From: Maribacter litopenaei
GTDB taxonomy: Bacteria; Bacteroidota; Bacteroidia; Flavobacteriales; Flavobacteriaceae
Reading direction: 5' to 3'
NCBI RefSeq assembly: GCF_025244665.1
Contig: NZ_CP104205.1
Location: forward strand, 1,237,001 to 1,301,000
Length of the DNA stretch: 64,000 nt
A program made the position numbers and the translations under genes. Positions 20,153 through 31,020 of the stretch are shown one piece after another (within the stretch, counting starts at the first letter, position 1; every line of letters starts with the position of its first letter). Under the pieces are notes generated by a model, which did no database searches, was not told where the DNA came from, and saw only the letters and a list, made by a program, of their open reading frames with translations.

Positions 20153-20324
20153 ATTCAAAGTAAGTTAGGGTGTAAAAATACGATTATTTGTGGGGCTGAT
20201 AAAAGGATTTTGTTAACACTAGGTGAATAACCAAAAGCTTTTCATTAAAATAGCGTTAAAGTTTTATATGTCAAAACTTTACAGATAATATGTGAATTAG
20301 GAGAAGTGTTTGGATGGATTAAGA

Positions 20325-20660
20325 TTATTTGTTCTTTTCGCTGAGTTTTAGGCTGTCCTCATATTCTATCAAATAGATTTCTTCGTTTTTTTTCTTTAAA
20401 TAATATTCTTCCCGGGCAAATTTTTCCAACTCTTCTTCGCTGGACAATTTTTCGATAACTTTTTTATCCTTTGCGATTTCCTTTTTAAGGAACTCCTGGG
20501 TTTTTTCTAGTTTGTTGATCTCGCGTTTCAGTTCCATATGTATCAACAAGGAGTTGGTGTCAAAAAAGACCATCCGGATAACGAATATGGTCAATACTAG
20601 GACATAGATATTGGTCATGACCTTGAACCATTTTTTCTTCCTTAATTCCTTTAACCCCAT
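20325..20660 (-). CDS. FtsB/DivIC-like septum formation initiator
   Basis: 111 residues: short basic N-terminus, one transmembrane helix (VLVLTIFVIRMVFF), then a coiled coil (REINKLEKTQEFLKKEIAKD) ending in FAREEYYLKKKNEEIYLIE, the family signature. Inner-membrane component of the divisome. ATG overlaps the udk stop by one base (TAATG). Frame intact. Confidence 0.86.
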   Translation of the reverse strand: MGLKELRKKKWFKVMTNIYVLVLTIFVIRMVFFDTNSLLIHMELKREINKLEKTQEFLKKEIAKDKKVIEKLSSEEELEKFAREEYYLKKKNEEIYLIEYEDSLKLSEKNK

Positions 20661-21274
20661 TAGACCTCTGCTAATTTTTCGTTAATGATGCTCCTTACAA
20701 TTTCAACGGCCACGGTATTATATTTATTATTTGGGATAATTATGTCGGCATATTCCTTGGTAGGCTCGATAAACTGATCGTGCATAGGTTTTATGACATT
20801 TTGGTAATTGTCCAAGGTTTCGTTCAAATTCCACCCCCTTTCGTTTACATCCCTTTTTAACCTGCGTATAAGTCGTTCATCTGAATCGGCATGTACAAAG
20901 ATTTTTATGTCGCACATGTTTCGGATTTCGGCATTTGTCAAAATTAAGATGCCCTCTACGATCATTACTTTCCGTGGATGTGTCGGTATAGTTTTTTCGG
21001 TTCGATTACATTCCAAAAAGGAATATACAGGTTGTTCTATGGAGTGCCCGGCCTTAAGGGATTTGAGATGTTCTTCCAATAATTTAAAATCGATAGCGCT
21101 GGGGTGGTCAAAATTGGTCTTTCTCCTTTCTCCAAGTGGAAGATGGGAAAGGTCGTTATAATAGGAATCCTGTGAAATGACTCCTACTTCGTTCTTAGGT
21201 AATTCATTGATGATTTGATTTACCACGGTTGTCTTTCCACATCCGGTTCCTCCCGCTATTCCTATAATCAGCAT
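20660..21274 (-). CDS. udk: Uridine kinase
   Basis: 204 residues. P-loop GIAGGTGCGKTTVV, SQDSYYNDLSH, NFDHPSAIDF, VEGILIL and IFVHADSDERLIRRLKRD. Phosphorylates uridine/cytidine in pyrimidine salvage. First gene of the udk-divIC pair, with a recognisable promoter. Frame intact. Confidence 0.94.
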   Translation of the reverse strand: MLIIGIAGGTGCGKTTVVNQIINELPKNEVGVISQDSYYNDLSHLPLGERRKTNFDHPSAIDFKLLEEHLKSLKAGHSIEQPVYSFLECNRTEKTIPTHPRKVMIVEGILILTNAEIRNMCDIKIFVHADSDERLIRRLKRDVNERGWNLNETLDNYQNVIKPMHDQFIEPTKEYADIIIPNNKYNTVAVEIVRSIINEKLAEV

Positions 21275-21291
21275 TCAATTAGTATTTAGCC

Positions 21292-21325
21292 CAAAAATAC
21301 ATATTTGAATATCAAAAAGGCACAA
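21292..21325 (-). promoter_or_regulatory. Candidate promoter for udk
   Basis: Minus strand TATTTTTG (21292-21299) with TTG 23 bases upstream at 21323-21325. Confidence 0.45.
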
Positions 21326-21371
21326 AACTTAAAATTGAAGATTAGGTAACGATCTTTGCGGTATTTAGGGC

Positions 21372-21379
21372 TACTTTTG
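21372..21379 (+). promoter_or_regulatory. Candidate -7 element for the Bcr/CflA gene
   Basis: TACTTTTG ends four bases before ATG 21384, implying a leaderless transcript. No well-spaced TTG is evident. Confidence 0.4.
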
Positions 21380-21383
21380 CACC

Positions 21384-22605
21384 ATGCAAAATGAACAAGT
21401 AAAACCTAATTTTGAGTTTGTTGCATTGATGGCCTCTTTGATGTCCATTGTGGCCCTAACAATCGATGCATTAATACCGGCAATTTCAGATATTGGAATT
21501 GCTATTAATAGCTTAGATCCTACCCAAAATCAATTATTGATTATTATGATATTTTTGGGGCTTGGGGTAGGTCAGTTGTTCTTTGGCCCCATCTCCGATA
21601 GTTTGGGAAGGAAGCCCATTGTTTATATTGGTTTTGCAGTTTTTGGGGTGGCCAGTATTATATGCCTTTTGGCACCGAATCTGGAAATCATGATTATTGG
21701 AAGGATTCTTCAAGGAGTAGGACTTTCCGCACCTCGTACCATTAGTATTTCTATCATTAGGGACACCTACAGGGGCGACTACATGGCTAAAATCATGTCA
21801 TTTGTTACCGCATTTTTTATTTTAATCCCTGTTGTTGCACCTGCTTTCGGTAAGTTTATCATGAGTTTTTCCAGTTGGGAGGGCATATTCTACGCGCAAC
21901 TGTTTTTTGCTTTGATAGTATGTATTTGGTTTTATAAAAGGCAGGAAGAAACGTTGAAGCCCGAATATAAAGTTCCTTTTAAATCGTCAGTATTTATTCA
22001 AGGCACCAAGGAAATCTTTAAATATCGTGAGACTGTTTCCGCTACCATAATTTCAGGGTTGATTACAGGTTCTTTTCTAGTGTATTTAAGTTCCGCTCAA
22101 CATGTATTTGAAGAACTATATGGAATGGCCGATAGTTTTCCCTTAATTTTTGCGGGATTGGCAATATCTATCGGTTTCTCCACATTAACGAACGGTACAC
22201 TGGTAATCCGATTTGGAATGCGAAACCTATCTTTTGTGGCATTGTCCGCTTTCACGGGGATTGCCCTGCTCTATAGTGTTGTTTTCTCGGAACCAGCCTG
22301 ACCCAAGCGTTCCGGTTTTACTCAGTTTTCTTTCGGTACTATTTTTATGTTTAGGTTTTATTTGGGGGAATTTGAGGTCTATCGCCATGGAGCCCATTGG
22401 CCATATTGCGGGCATAGGAGCTGCTATTACAGGTTTTGTATCAACGGTTTTGTCCATCCCCATTTCTATTTACATAGGTAAATTTATAACGGATTCCGTA
22501 TGGGCACTTTTTGCGGGGCTTGGGGTTTGTGGACTCATCTCAGTGGTCCTGTTCGTTGCGTTTAAAACAAGACCACTGTTTGCCAGTAACCGCGCGTATC
22601 AATAG
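21384..22605 (+). CDS. Bcr/CflA-type MFS drug efflux transporter (frame broken)
   Basis: Twelve-helix MFS protein. FFGPISDSLGRKPIVYIG is the loop 2-3 signature; PAISDIGIAI and GVGLSAPRTISISIIRD fit the Bcr/CflA branch. The frame changes between 22285 and 22315. Two single-base deletions (TCTCGGAACC for TCTCCGGAACC, and TTCCGGTTT for TTCCCGGTTT) together explain it and give FSGTSLTQAFPVLLSFLSV. Proton-driven export of drugs or metabolites; substrate not predictable. Confidence 0.85.
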
Positions 22606-22664
22606 GATTAAAACGCTTTATCCATTATTTCCTGAACTTAATACCTGGTAAATTCAAGTTCAAT

Positions 22665-22985
22665 TTATATTTCAGAAATCGTAAAATAGGTTCTGTTTTT
22701 AAAAAAGAATAACATTGATTGATAATGAATTGCTGAAACAACTACAGGATCTCCGATTAAGTTCAGGGCATCTATTTCATAATGATGTTTTCTGAAGTAA
22801 AGCCATGTCAAAAGGTTTTCTCCTATTTCAAAATTGGCGTTATAAGGTTTAACAACTTTCCTATGGTTAACATATTCCGGATTCTCTCTTCCAAGATAGG
22901 ATTTGATTTTTTCCAATTTCAAATCCTCATTTGAAAAAACATAAAATGCATAAACAAGAGCCAAAATAATAATGATAAAACCCAT
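22665..22985 (-). CDS. Hypothetical protein with N-terminal membrane helix
   Basis: 106 residues: one transmembrane helix (MGFIIIILALVYAFYVF), then a soluble part rich in aromatic and charged residues. I recognise no family. Convergent with the Bcr/CflA gene; 55 bp from acs. The length and intact frame support a real gene. Confidence 0.6.
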   Translation of the reverse strand: MGFIIIILALVYAFYVFSNEDLKLEKIKSYLGRENPEYVNHRKVVKPYNANFEIGENLLTWLYFRKHHYEIDALNLIGDPVVVSAIHYQSMLFFFKNRTYFTISEI

Positions 22986-23040
22986 TAAATAAGATATTCC
23001 TGGACGCTCAATTCTGATAGGCTAAAGCAGCAAAATTATC

Positions 23041-24949
23041 TCATAGGGCCTCATCCATTATTTCCTGAACAATTTCGGGATTTAATAGCGTACTGGTATC
23101 CCCAAGATTAGATGTATCCTTACTTGCAATTTTACGCAGGATTCTTCGCATGATTTTTCCACTTCGTGTCTTTGGAAGTCCGGATACAAATTGGATTTTA
23201 TCCAGTTTGGCAATAGGGCCGATTTGCTCCGTAATCTGCTGATTGATTTCCTTCCTAAGATTATTTTTGTCCCTACTTTCGCCTGTCTCTTTCAGAATTA
23301 TGTACCCGTAAAGCGCATTCCCTTTTACATCATGTGGGAACCCGACAATGGCGGATTCGGCCACGGCTGGATGCTCATTGATCGAGTCTTCAATTGGGGC
23401 GGTACCCGGATTATGACCGGATACGATGATAACATCATCTACACGGCCCGTAATACGATAATATCCAACGGCATCTCGTAGTGCGCCATCTCCCGTAAAA
23501 TACATGTCTTCATAGGCGGAAAAGTAAGTGTCTCTATAGCGTTCGTGGTTGCCCCAAATGGTTCTCGCCATCGAAGGCCAAGGAAACTTTATGCAGAGTC
23601 GGCCATCAACCTGATTCCCTTTGATTTCCTTTCCGTTTTCGTCCATTAGAGCCGGTTGGATTCCAATAAACGGTAACGTTGCATAGGTTGGAGTAGTGGG
23701 CGTCACGTAAGGAATAGGGCTGATCATGATACCCCCGGTTTCCGTTTGCCACCAAGTATCTACAATGGGACTTTGTTTTTTTCCCACATTATTGTTGTAC
23801 CAATGCCATGCCTCTTCATTGATAGGTTCCCCCACGGAACCCAAAACCTTTAAGCTAGATAGGTCGTATTTTTCGACATAATCAAGATTTTCTTTCGCCA
23901 GGGCCCTAATCGCCGTTGGAGCTGTATAGAATTGGGTCACTTTATGCTTTTGGACCACTTCCCAAAACCGACCGTAGTCAGGGTAGGAGGGAACACCTTC
24001 GAACATAACAGTAGTAGCACCGTTGGCCAAAGGTCCGTAGACGATATACGAATGACCCGTTATCCATCCAATGTCGGCAGTACACCAGTAGACATCCTGT
24101 TCCCTATATTGAAATACATTTTTAAAGGTGTAGGCCGTATATACCATATATCCTGCGGTGGTATGTACCATGCCCTTCGGTCTTCCCGTGGAACCAGAGG
24201 TATAAAGAATAAACAAGGGGTCTTCGGCATTCATAATTTCCGCCACATTATCACCATATGCATCGTCTAATAAAGGTTGCAACCAGTAATCTCTTTCAGG
24301 AACCATTTCAATATCGCTATTGATGCGTTTTGCTACCAGCACATTTTCAACGCCAGGACAGGCTTCCGGGAGCCTTATCCACTATACCCTTTAGGTCAAT
24401 GGTTTTAGAACCCCGATAGGAACCGTCCGAGGTAATTACCAATTTACAGTCGGAATCATTGATTCGCGTAGCCAAAGCATTGGAGGAGAATCCAGCAAAT
24501 ACCACCGAATGTATGGCACCTATTCGTGCACAAGCTAATACGGATACCGCCAATTCCGGAATCATGGGGAGATAAATACAAACACGATCTCCTTTTTTTA
24601 TTCCTTTCTCCAATAACACATTGGCCATTTTACAAACCCTTTCGTGCAATTGTCTATAGGTAATATGCTCTGCTTCTTCTTTAGGGTCGTTGGGTTCAAA
24701 AAGAATGGCTGTTTTATTTCCCCTGGTAGGAAGATGACGGTCTATACAGTTTTCCGTAATATTTAACTGCGCACCCTCGAACCATTTGATCTCGGGTTTT
24801 TTGAAATCCCAGCTAAGGACATTGTCCCAGCGCTTTCGCCAAACAAAATGTTCCTCAGCAATTTCTTCCCAAAACGCTTCGGGATTACGAACCGATTTTC
24901 TATATACTTGATAATATTCCTCTAAATGTTTAATGTGATAGTTACTCAT
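23041..24949 (-). CDS. acs: Acetyl-CoA synthetase (one frame break)
   Basis: About 635 residues. ANL-family motifs: ILYTSGSTGRPKGMVHTTAGY, DTWWQTETGGIMI, TGDGALRDAVGYYRITGRVDD, and GLPKTRSGKIMRRILRK with the acetylation-prone lysine. Converts acetate, ATP and CoA to acetyl-CoA. The break at 24363-24370 (CTCCCGGAAG for CTCCGGAAG) joins DKAPEACPGVENVLVAKR. Lies 85 bp downstream of the SSS symporter, forming an acetate uptake and activation module. Confidence 0.94.
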
Positions 24950-24962
24950 TTTTGTATGCTGA

Positions 24963-24982
24963 TTTTACTCGATAATCGAAAT
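24963..24982 (-). promoter_or_regulatory. Motif upstream of acs shared with lepB
   Basis: On the + strand TTTTACTCGATAATCGAAAT, 14 bases from the acs ATG; contains the palindrome TCGATAATCGA. See the lepB copy at 16975. Confidence 0.35.
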
Positions 24983-25034
24983 TGAAAATATTCCAAATCA
25001 TATTTCGTCTTGGCTTTTAAAAATACGAATTAAT

Positions 25035-26728
25035 TTAATGGTCCACAGCTTCCCCTGCGCCGCTTGGGATTCTTATGTCCTCCACAATTTCCTGAACGTT
25101 TTCAGGTGGCGGTGGTGTGAGTTTCATGACAATAATGGATACAATAAAATTTACGAGCATGGCGATACTTCCAAAACCTTCCGGGAGATTCCAAACCACC
25201 AATCTTCCGAAGTGCCTCCTCCAAACCAGTCAAACTTAAATTTGGTCATATAGAATAACATCAAAAGCGTACCGGTAATCATACCTGCGATGGCCCCTTC
25301 CTTGTTCATTTTTTTATAAAAAATCCCAAGTACGATGGCCGGAAAAAAGGAAGCTGCTGCCAATCCAAAGGCCAATGCGACCACAGCGGCGACAAAGCCA
25401 GGTGGATTGATGCCAAAATAACCTGCAATTATTACGGCAACGGTAGCGGAAATACGAGCTGCCCGGAGTTCTCCTTTATCCGAAATATTGGGTTTGAACG
25501 TTTTCTTAATTAAATCGTGTGATACCGAAGCCGAAATCACCAATAATAACCCAGCGGCTGTAGACAGTGCCGCGGCCAACCCGCCCGCAGCTACCAAAGC
25601 GATGACCCAAGCTGGAAGGTTGGCTATTTCTCGGATTGGCTAATACCATAATATCCCGGTCTACGGTTAGTTCGTTGACAATGGTGTCCGCAACATATTG
25701 AATTTTTCCATCTCCGTTTTTATCGTTGAATTGTAAAAGGCCCGTGGTTTCCCAATTGGTAAACCATTCCGGCAAATCATTGTATTCCTTGTTATTGACC
25801 GTATTGATCATGTTGGTTCCGCAAATACCGAAACTGCGGGTGCCGTGGTATATAAAATAGCAATAAGCAAGAGTGCCAATCCGGCCGATTTTCTAGCGTC
25901 CTTGACTCTTTTTACCGTAAAGAATCGGACGATAACGTGCGGTAATCCTGCTGTGCCCACCATCAAGGCCAAGGTTATGGCAAAAACATCCGCCATTGAT
26001 TTAGAGCCATTGGTATAGGCATTAAAACCCAATTCCGTAGATAATCCATCCAATTTGTCCAAAAGATAGATTCCCGACCCATCGGCGAGTTTGGATCCCA
26101 TCCCCAGTTGCGGAATAGGGTTCCCGGTCATTTGAATGGAAATAAATATGGCGGGTACCATAAAGGCGAAAATAAGCACACAATATTGAGCCACTTGGGT
26201 ATATGTGATGCCTTTCATTCCGCCAAGGACGGCGTAGAAAAGTACGATGACCATCCCTATGATGACCCCTGTATTGATATCGACCTCTAAAAACCTTGAA
26301 AAAACCACACCCACTCCCCGCATTTGTCCGGCTACATAGGTAAAGGAAACAATTAGGGCACAGATAACGGCAACGATCCGGGCTGTTTTGGAATAGTAAC
26401 GATCCCCTATGAAATCCGGCACGGTGAACTTGCCAAATTTACGCAAGTATGGAGCCAACAAAAGTGCCAATAGGACATATCCGCCTGTCCAACCCATGAG
26501 GTAAACAGAACCATCATATCCGGCAAAGGCGATGATACCGGCCATGGAAATAAACGATGCAGCTGACATCCAATCTGCAGCCGTTGCCATGCCATTGGCC
26601 AATGGTGAAACCCCACCGCCGGCCACATAAAAGTCTTTGGTAGAACCTGCTCGAGACCAAATGGCAATACCGATATACAGGGCAAAAGTAATTCCGACAA
26701 GGAGGTAGGTCCAGACTTGAACGCTCAT
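25035..26728 (-). CDS. Sodium:solute symporter, VC_2705/acetate type (three frame breaks)
   Basis: About 560 residues and 13 predicted helices. [31 protein letters not shown] in overlapping segments, [15 protein letters not shown], and [21 protein letters not shown] are typical of the large subunit paired with DUF4212. Breaks: 25817-25821 (GCGGAACC for GCCGGAACC), 25629-25635 (CCGAGA for CCGGA; restores [14 protein letters not shown]) and 25181-25187 (restores [14 protein letters not shown]). The true end is [10 protein letters not shown] at 25035. Sodium-driven import of acetate or another short monocarboxylate. Confidence 0.87.
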
Positions 26729-26788
26729 ATTTTTTTAGTTTGATTGGTGTTTTGGTATTCGCAACATTTCATGAATAGTTTTAAAGGC

Positions 26789-27049
26789 CTATTCATCATA
26801 CCCATATTTTTTGTCCAGTTTGTTCATGAGACGGACATATACGAAAATCAGGATAACAAAAACATAGATAGATCCTTGCTGTGCAAACCAAAAACCCAGT
26901 TTGAAACCACCAACTTTTATTGTATCCAAAGCATCTTTAAAGAGGATTCCAGCCCCATAAGAAACCAAGAACCAAATTGTTAAAAGAATAAAAAGATATC
27001 TAACATTTTCCTTCCAGTATGCGGAAGCTCGCTTTTGTTTGTCGGACAT
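26789..27049 (-). CDS. DUF4212 small subunit of the sodium:solute symporter
   Basis: 86 residues with two transmembrane helices; YWKENVRYLFILLTIWFLVSYG and GFKLGFWFAQQGSIYVFVILIF are the family hallmark. Always paired with VC_2705-type SSS symporters, as here. Frame intact. Confidence 0.9.
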   Translation of the reverse strand: MSDKQKRASAYWKENVRYLFILLTIWFLVSYGAGILFKDALDTIKVGGFKLGFWFAQQGSIYVFVILIFVYVRLMNKLDKKYGYDE

Positions 27050-27093
27050 TACTAGGAATTGTATAATTAAGATAGAAATTTAATGAAAATACT

Positions 27094-28176
27094 TTAATTG
27101 GGTAAGAAAATGACCCCGCTCGACGAATCCCGTGTGGCACCCGTTACCGTTTTGAGTACGTTAACTTCCCTTTCCGACCTCAATACGCCCATAAAGGCAA
27201 AAACCAGCGCTTCCTTGAATTCGATTAATTTCTTTTCGGGAACCACTACATCTATATTAGAACTTAATTTTTGCCTTATTGTTTCAATAAGAAAGGAGTT
27301 AAGAGCGCCTCCTCCAGTAATCAGTAATTTTTGAGTCTTTTTGTTTGAATTTAAAGCCACTTGTTGGGCAATTTTTTCGCAGATATGATGAACGGCGGTA
27401 TGTAATAGATTTTCAGTACTATCTTCAGTATCGTCTACAATGGGAACCACTTCCTCCAAAAACCATTCATATCCTATGGATTTTGGATGTGGTAACAGAT
27501 AATAATTGAGGTCATTTAGTTTTTTTAACATGTTTGGGTTAATTGTGCCGGATTTTGCCAAAGCCCCATTTTTATCATAATCCAGTCCGATTTTTCTTGT
27601 GATATAATTCAATATCATATTCGCCAGGCCGATATCATAGGCAATTCTACTTCCTCTAGATTCAAAGGAAATGTTGCTGATTCCCCCAAGGTTCAGGCAG
27701 AAATCATACTCGCTGAAAAGCAATCGGTCACCAATAGGTACCAATGGCGCGCCTTGTCCACCCAAGGCGAGGTCGTTGCTTCTGAAGTCACAGATTACTT
27801 TATGTCCGGAAGCATTGGCCAAATGTTGTCCCGATCCTAGTTGAAAGGTAAATCCAAGTTCCGGTCTATGATGTGATGTATGGCCATGGCTGGCTATAAA
27901 ATCGACCTCCAAATCGTTTTGGGTAATGAAATCCTTGACATTTTTCCCAAGCCGGATACCATACTCGTTGTGTAGTAGCAGCAATTTTTCCGCCGATAGA
28001 TGGATGGCATCCTTTAGTTCGTTCTGCATTTCCTTTGAATAGGTTACGCTTTCTGTAGTTTTAATCTCAAACTCCCATTGGTCTTTCTTTCTCCGTAACT
28101 GACAATATGCGAGATCCAAACCATCCAATGAGGTACCGGACATTATTCCAACGACTTTATAAAGTTTCATGTTCAT
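27094..28176 (-). CDS. anmK: Anhydro-N-acetylmuramic acid kinase
   Basis: 360 residues. GIMSGTSLDGLDLAYC at the N-terminus, SHGHTSHHRP, GSGQHLANASGHKVICDFR segments, QGAPLVPIGDRLLF, LNLGGISNISF and LLITGGGALNSF. Opens the 1,6-anhydro bond and phosphorylates to MurNAc-6-phosphate. Start and stop overlap nagZ (TGATG). With murQ at 35449 it forms the classical recycling route. Frame intact. Confidence 0.95.
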   Translation of the reverse strand: MNMKLYKVVGIMSGTSLDGLDLAYCQLRRKKDQWEFEIKTTESVTYSKEMQNELKDAIHLSAEKLLLLHNEYGIRLGKNVKDFITQNDLEVDFIASHGHTSHHRPELGFTFQLGSGQHLANASGHKVICDFRSNDLALGGQGAPLVPIGDRLLFSEYDFCLNLGGISNISFESRGSRIAYDIGLANMILNYITRKIGLDYDKNGALAKSGTINPNMLKKLNDLNYYLLPHPKSIGYEWFLEEVVPIVDDTEDSTENLLHTAVHHICEKIAQQVALNSNKKTQKLLITGGGALNSFLIETIRQKLSSNIDVVVPEKKLIEFKEALVFAFMGVLRSEREVNVLKTVTGATRDSSSGVIFLPN

Positions 28177-29738
28177 CAGGTTAGGGATACAGGTAGCTTT
28201 CCATTCGCCTTTATTTTTCCCAAGAAATGTTCCGTGGCCACATCTTGAAATTCCGTAAAATCTTGGTAGACCAATACGGTGGCCAAAGAATTTTTGATAT
28301 CGAAAAGCTTCAAAGAATATGGGTTTCCAAAATGGTAAATGACCACGTTCTTTTCTTCAAGTATGGTGTTGATAAAATCGATTTCTTCTTGATAGAAGCC
28401 AAATTGGTTTGCGGGTTTTACCTTGGGCGGAGTTAGAAGTAAAAGAATATTTTTCTCCTCTTTTATTTCTTGTTTGGCTTCCTCCAAAAAAGTAAGGATT
28501 TCCTCGTGGGCAGCGTTTTCAAGAGTACGCTTCAAAGTGAGTGTGCAAAAAGTTTCTGAGCTAAACTCAGTAATATCGGCTTCGGTACCATGGTATAACG
28601 TAATGCTTTCTCTAGCGATTTGCCAGTTTAATGCTGCACTCTTGGATAGTTCCTTGAATTTATTTTGATACGGATTTCCCATAGCTTTTTCTTTGAGTTT
28701 CCATACCCGTTCAAAGGTTTCTTCCAGTTGATTTTCGGAAGCATTTTTTGCGATGATCCCAATACCCTCTTTTACATGTTCTGCAAAGCAAAGGATATCG
28801 TTCCCTGCATTATATGCTAGCCATTCCAGTTCACCAGGAACGGGATAGTTTTTTGACACAGCGTGCATGTTGAGGGCGTCTGAAATTACCACCCCTTTAA
28901 AATTCATTTCGCCCCGTAAAAAATCGGTAATTATATCTTTTGATATACTTGCAGGTTCCTGCTTTCCTTTGGCCAAGGCCGGAATGGACAAATGTCCAAC
29001 CATAACAGCATCCACACCTTCAGATATTATATTCTGAAAAGGATACAGTTCATTTTCCGTAAGTTCCTTTTTGGATTTGTCGATGACCGGAATCCCCGGA
29101 TGGGAATCTACGGATGTATCTCCATGACCTGGAAAGTGTTTGATGCTTGTCAATATTCCCGGACTCTCGGTTCCTTTTATATAAGCCAAGGCTTTTTGCG
29201 TTACTTGTTCCCTGTTATCACCAAAAGATCTATATCCAATAACGGGATTGTCAGGATTATTGTTAATATCTACAACCGGAGACAAATTCCAATGAATGCC
29301 AGCGGCCAAACAGTCGTGGGCAATGCTCTTACCCACTTCATAAACCAATTGCTTCTTACCTGTAAAAGCACCTAAGGTAATTGCGTATGGGTATTGGGGA
29401 GTATTCTCTATTCGCATGGCTAGGCCCCATTCCGCATCGATGGCAATAAAAAGTGGATATTTTGATACTGACTGATATCTTTTTATCAAGGATTTTAGAG
29501 TTTCAAAACTCTCCTCGTTGCGTAACACCTTCTTTTTTCCCTCAAAATTGGTAGCGGCACTAGCCCGGGAATGAAAAAAGCAAATACCACCAATTCCATG
29601 ATCCCTTATCAAATCCTCTAGGGCACGAATTTCATCTTCGGTATCATTGATGAACGCTGCCGGCATAAAGAACTGTCCAATCTTTTGGATAGGACTCAAG
29701 AGAGTTTTAGCATCGTTGTAAGTGGGTAGCTCCTTCAT
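28176..29738 (-). CDS. Glycoside hydrolase family 3, NagZ-like beta-N-acetylhexosaminidase
   Basis: 520 residues from ATG 29738 (MKELPTYNDAKTLL). N-terminal TIM barrel with IDAEWGLAMRI, NLSPVVDINNNP and the NagZ loop IKHFPGHGDTSVDSHPGIP holding the Asp-His catalytic dyad; VVISDALNMHAV carries the nucleophile Asp. A C-terminal domain of about 170 residues goes beyond short NagZ. No signal peptide is seen, so it is probably cytosolic and acts on imported GlcNAc-anhydroMurNAc. The start lies one base after the MFS stop. Frame intact. Confidence 0.88.
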   Translation of the reverse strand: MKELPTYNDAKTLLSPIQKIGQFFMPAAFINDTEDEIRALEDLIRDHGIGGICFFHSRASAATNFEGKKKVLRNEESFETLKSLIKRYQSVSKYPLFIAIDAEWGLAMRIENTPQYPYAITLGAFTGKKQLVYEVGKSIAHDCLAAGIHWNLSPVVDINNNPDNPVIGYRSFGDNREQVTQKALAYIKGTESPGILTSIKHFPGHGDTSVDSHPGIPVIDKSKKELTENELYPFQNIISEGVDAVMVGHLSIPALAKGKQEPASISKDIITDFLRGEMNFKGVVISDALNMHAVSKNYPVPGELEWLAYNAGNDILCFAEHVKEGIGIIAKNASENQLEETFERVWKLKEKAMGNPYQNKFKELSKSAALNWQIARESITLYHGTEADITEFSSETFCTLTLKRTLENAAHEEILTFLEEAKQEIKEEKNILLLLTPPKVKPANQFGFYQEEIDFINTILEEKNVVIYHFGNPYSLKLFDIKNSLATVLVYQDFTEFQDVATEHFLGKIKANGKLPVSLT

Positions 29739-29739
29739 A

Positions 29740-31005
29740 TCAATTAGAAGTTTTCTTTCCAAATTCAGGAGGATAGGAGATGTATTTTAACAGAATTAGA
29801 GCAGGTAATGCGGCAATCACCACCCATATGAAAAAACCATCATAACCTAACCATTGTTGCATATAGCCACTAATCATACCTGGAAGCATCATGCCGAGTG
29901 CCATAAATCCGGTTGCGATGGCATAGTGGCTGGTCTTGGATTTCCCTTCCGCAATATAGATTAGGTACATTAGAAAAGCTGCAAAACCAAATCCGTAGCC
30001 AAACTTCTCGAACATGACCGTAGCCGTAACCGGGACAACATGGGTCGTTTTTGTGATAGCCGAATTGCGTATAAGATATTAGGTAAATTAAGGGATAGTA
30101 CCATGGGAAGCATCCATTTTTTAAGTCCGTCCCTGGAAATCAGGATGCCTCCAAGAATTCCACCAAAGGAAAGCATAATGACCCCAGCCGTGCCAAAAAT
30201 TGTTCCGATGAGTTCAGTGGAGTACCCTAAACCTCCTTTATCTGTACTATCAAGCATAAATGGTGCGGCCATTTTTACCAACTGTGATTCCCCTAGTCGG
30301 TATGTCAAAATAAAAGCCGAGAGCGATACCGATGTTTTTCTTTTGAAAAAATGTTTTGAACACCTCTAGGAAGCTTTTCGGTTTTTCGTCAACATTCGAT
30401 GCTTCCGATTCATATTTTGGGGTCACAAAAAAGTTGGAGATGGTCAGCAGCAGCATTAAAACGGCCGCAGCTATCATGGTAATGCTCCATGCTTTAGAAT
30501 TGTCCCCATATTTGTTTTCCGGAAATCCCGCCATAATAACGATAAGCCCTTCTCCGGTCACCATTGCCAAACGGTAAAAGGTGCTACGCATGCCTACGAA
30601 AAAGGATTGCTTTTTTTCCGTTAACCCTAACATGTAATAACCATCCGAAGCGATGTCATTCGTGGCCGACGCAAAGGCGGCCATCCAAAAACAGGCCAAG
30701 GTAGTAACGAAAAACATGTTGGTAGGAATGCTGAGCCCTACTCCGAGTAAGGCAATGGCAATAACTAGCTGCATGGCCAAAAACCACTTTCGTTTGGTGC
30801 TTTTAAGGTCTACTAAAGGGCTCCGTGAGTGGTTTCAAAACCCAAGGTAAGTATAACCAACTGGTATAGAGTCCAATATCGGTATTGCTCACCCCCAACT
30901 GCTTGTACATGATAACCGAAACGGTCACCACCAAAACATAGGGCAAGCCTTGTGTAAAATATAAAATAGGACCCATCCCCAAGCGCCTTTATCCTTTTCT
31001 GCCAT
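29740..31005 (-). CDS. AmpG-like MFS transporter for muropeptides or wall sugars (multiple frame breaks)
   Basis: Reconstructed from four overlapping frames: YFTQGLPYVLVVTVSVIMYKQLG, KPLRSPLVDLKSTKRKW, ATNDIASDGYYMLGL, TYRLGESQLVKMAAPFMLD, GYDGFFIWVVIAALPALILL. The order and motifs match AmpG-type permeases. Breaks near 30980 (C-run), 30821-30830, 30315-30322 and 30059-30064; the last three fall on CCGGA/TCCGG. Embedded between GHL10 and nagZ, so import of anhydro-muropeptides or disaccharides is the likely role (context inference). Confidence 0.82.
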
Positions 31006-31020
31006 ACCCTGGTATTTGTT

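Noticed and set aside
18479-20324. parS site near parAB
   Set aside because: I found no GTTTCACGTGAAAC-like palindrome by eye in this region; a systematic search was not possible.
23191-24270. Two + strand open frames inside acs
   Set aside because: Overlap the well-supported acetyl-CoA synthetase on the other strand; no independent support.
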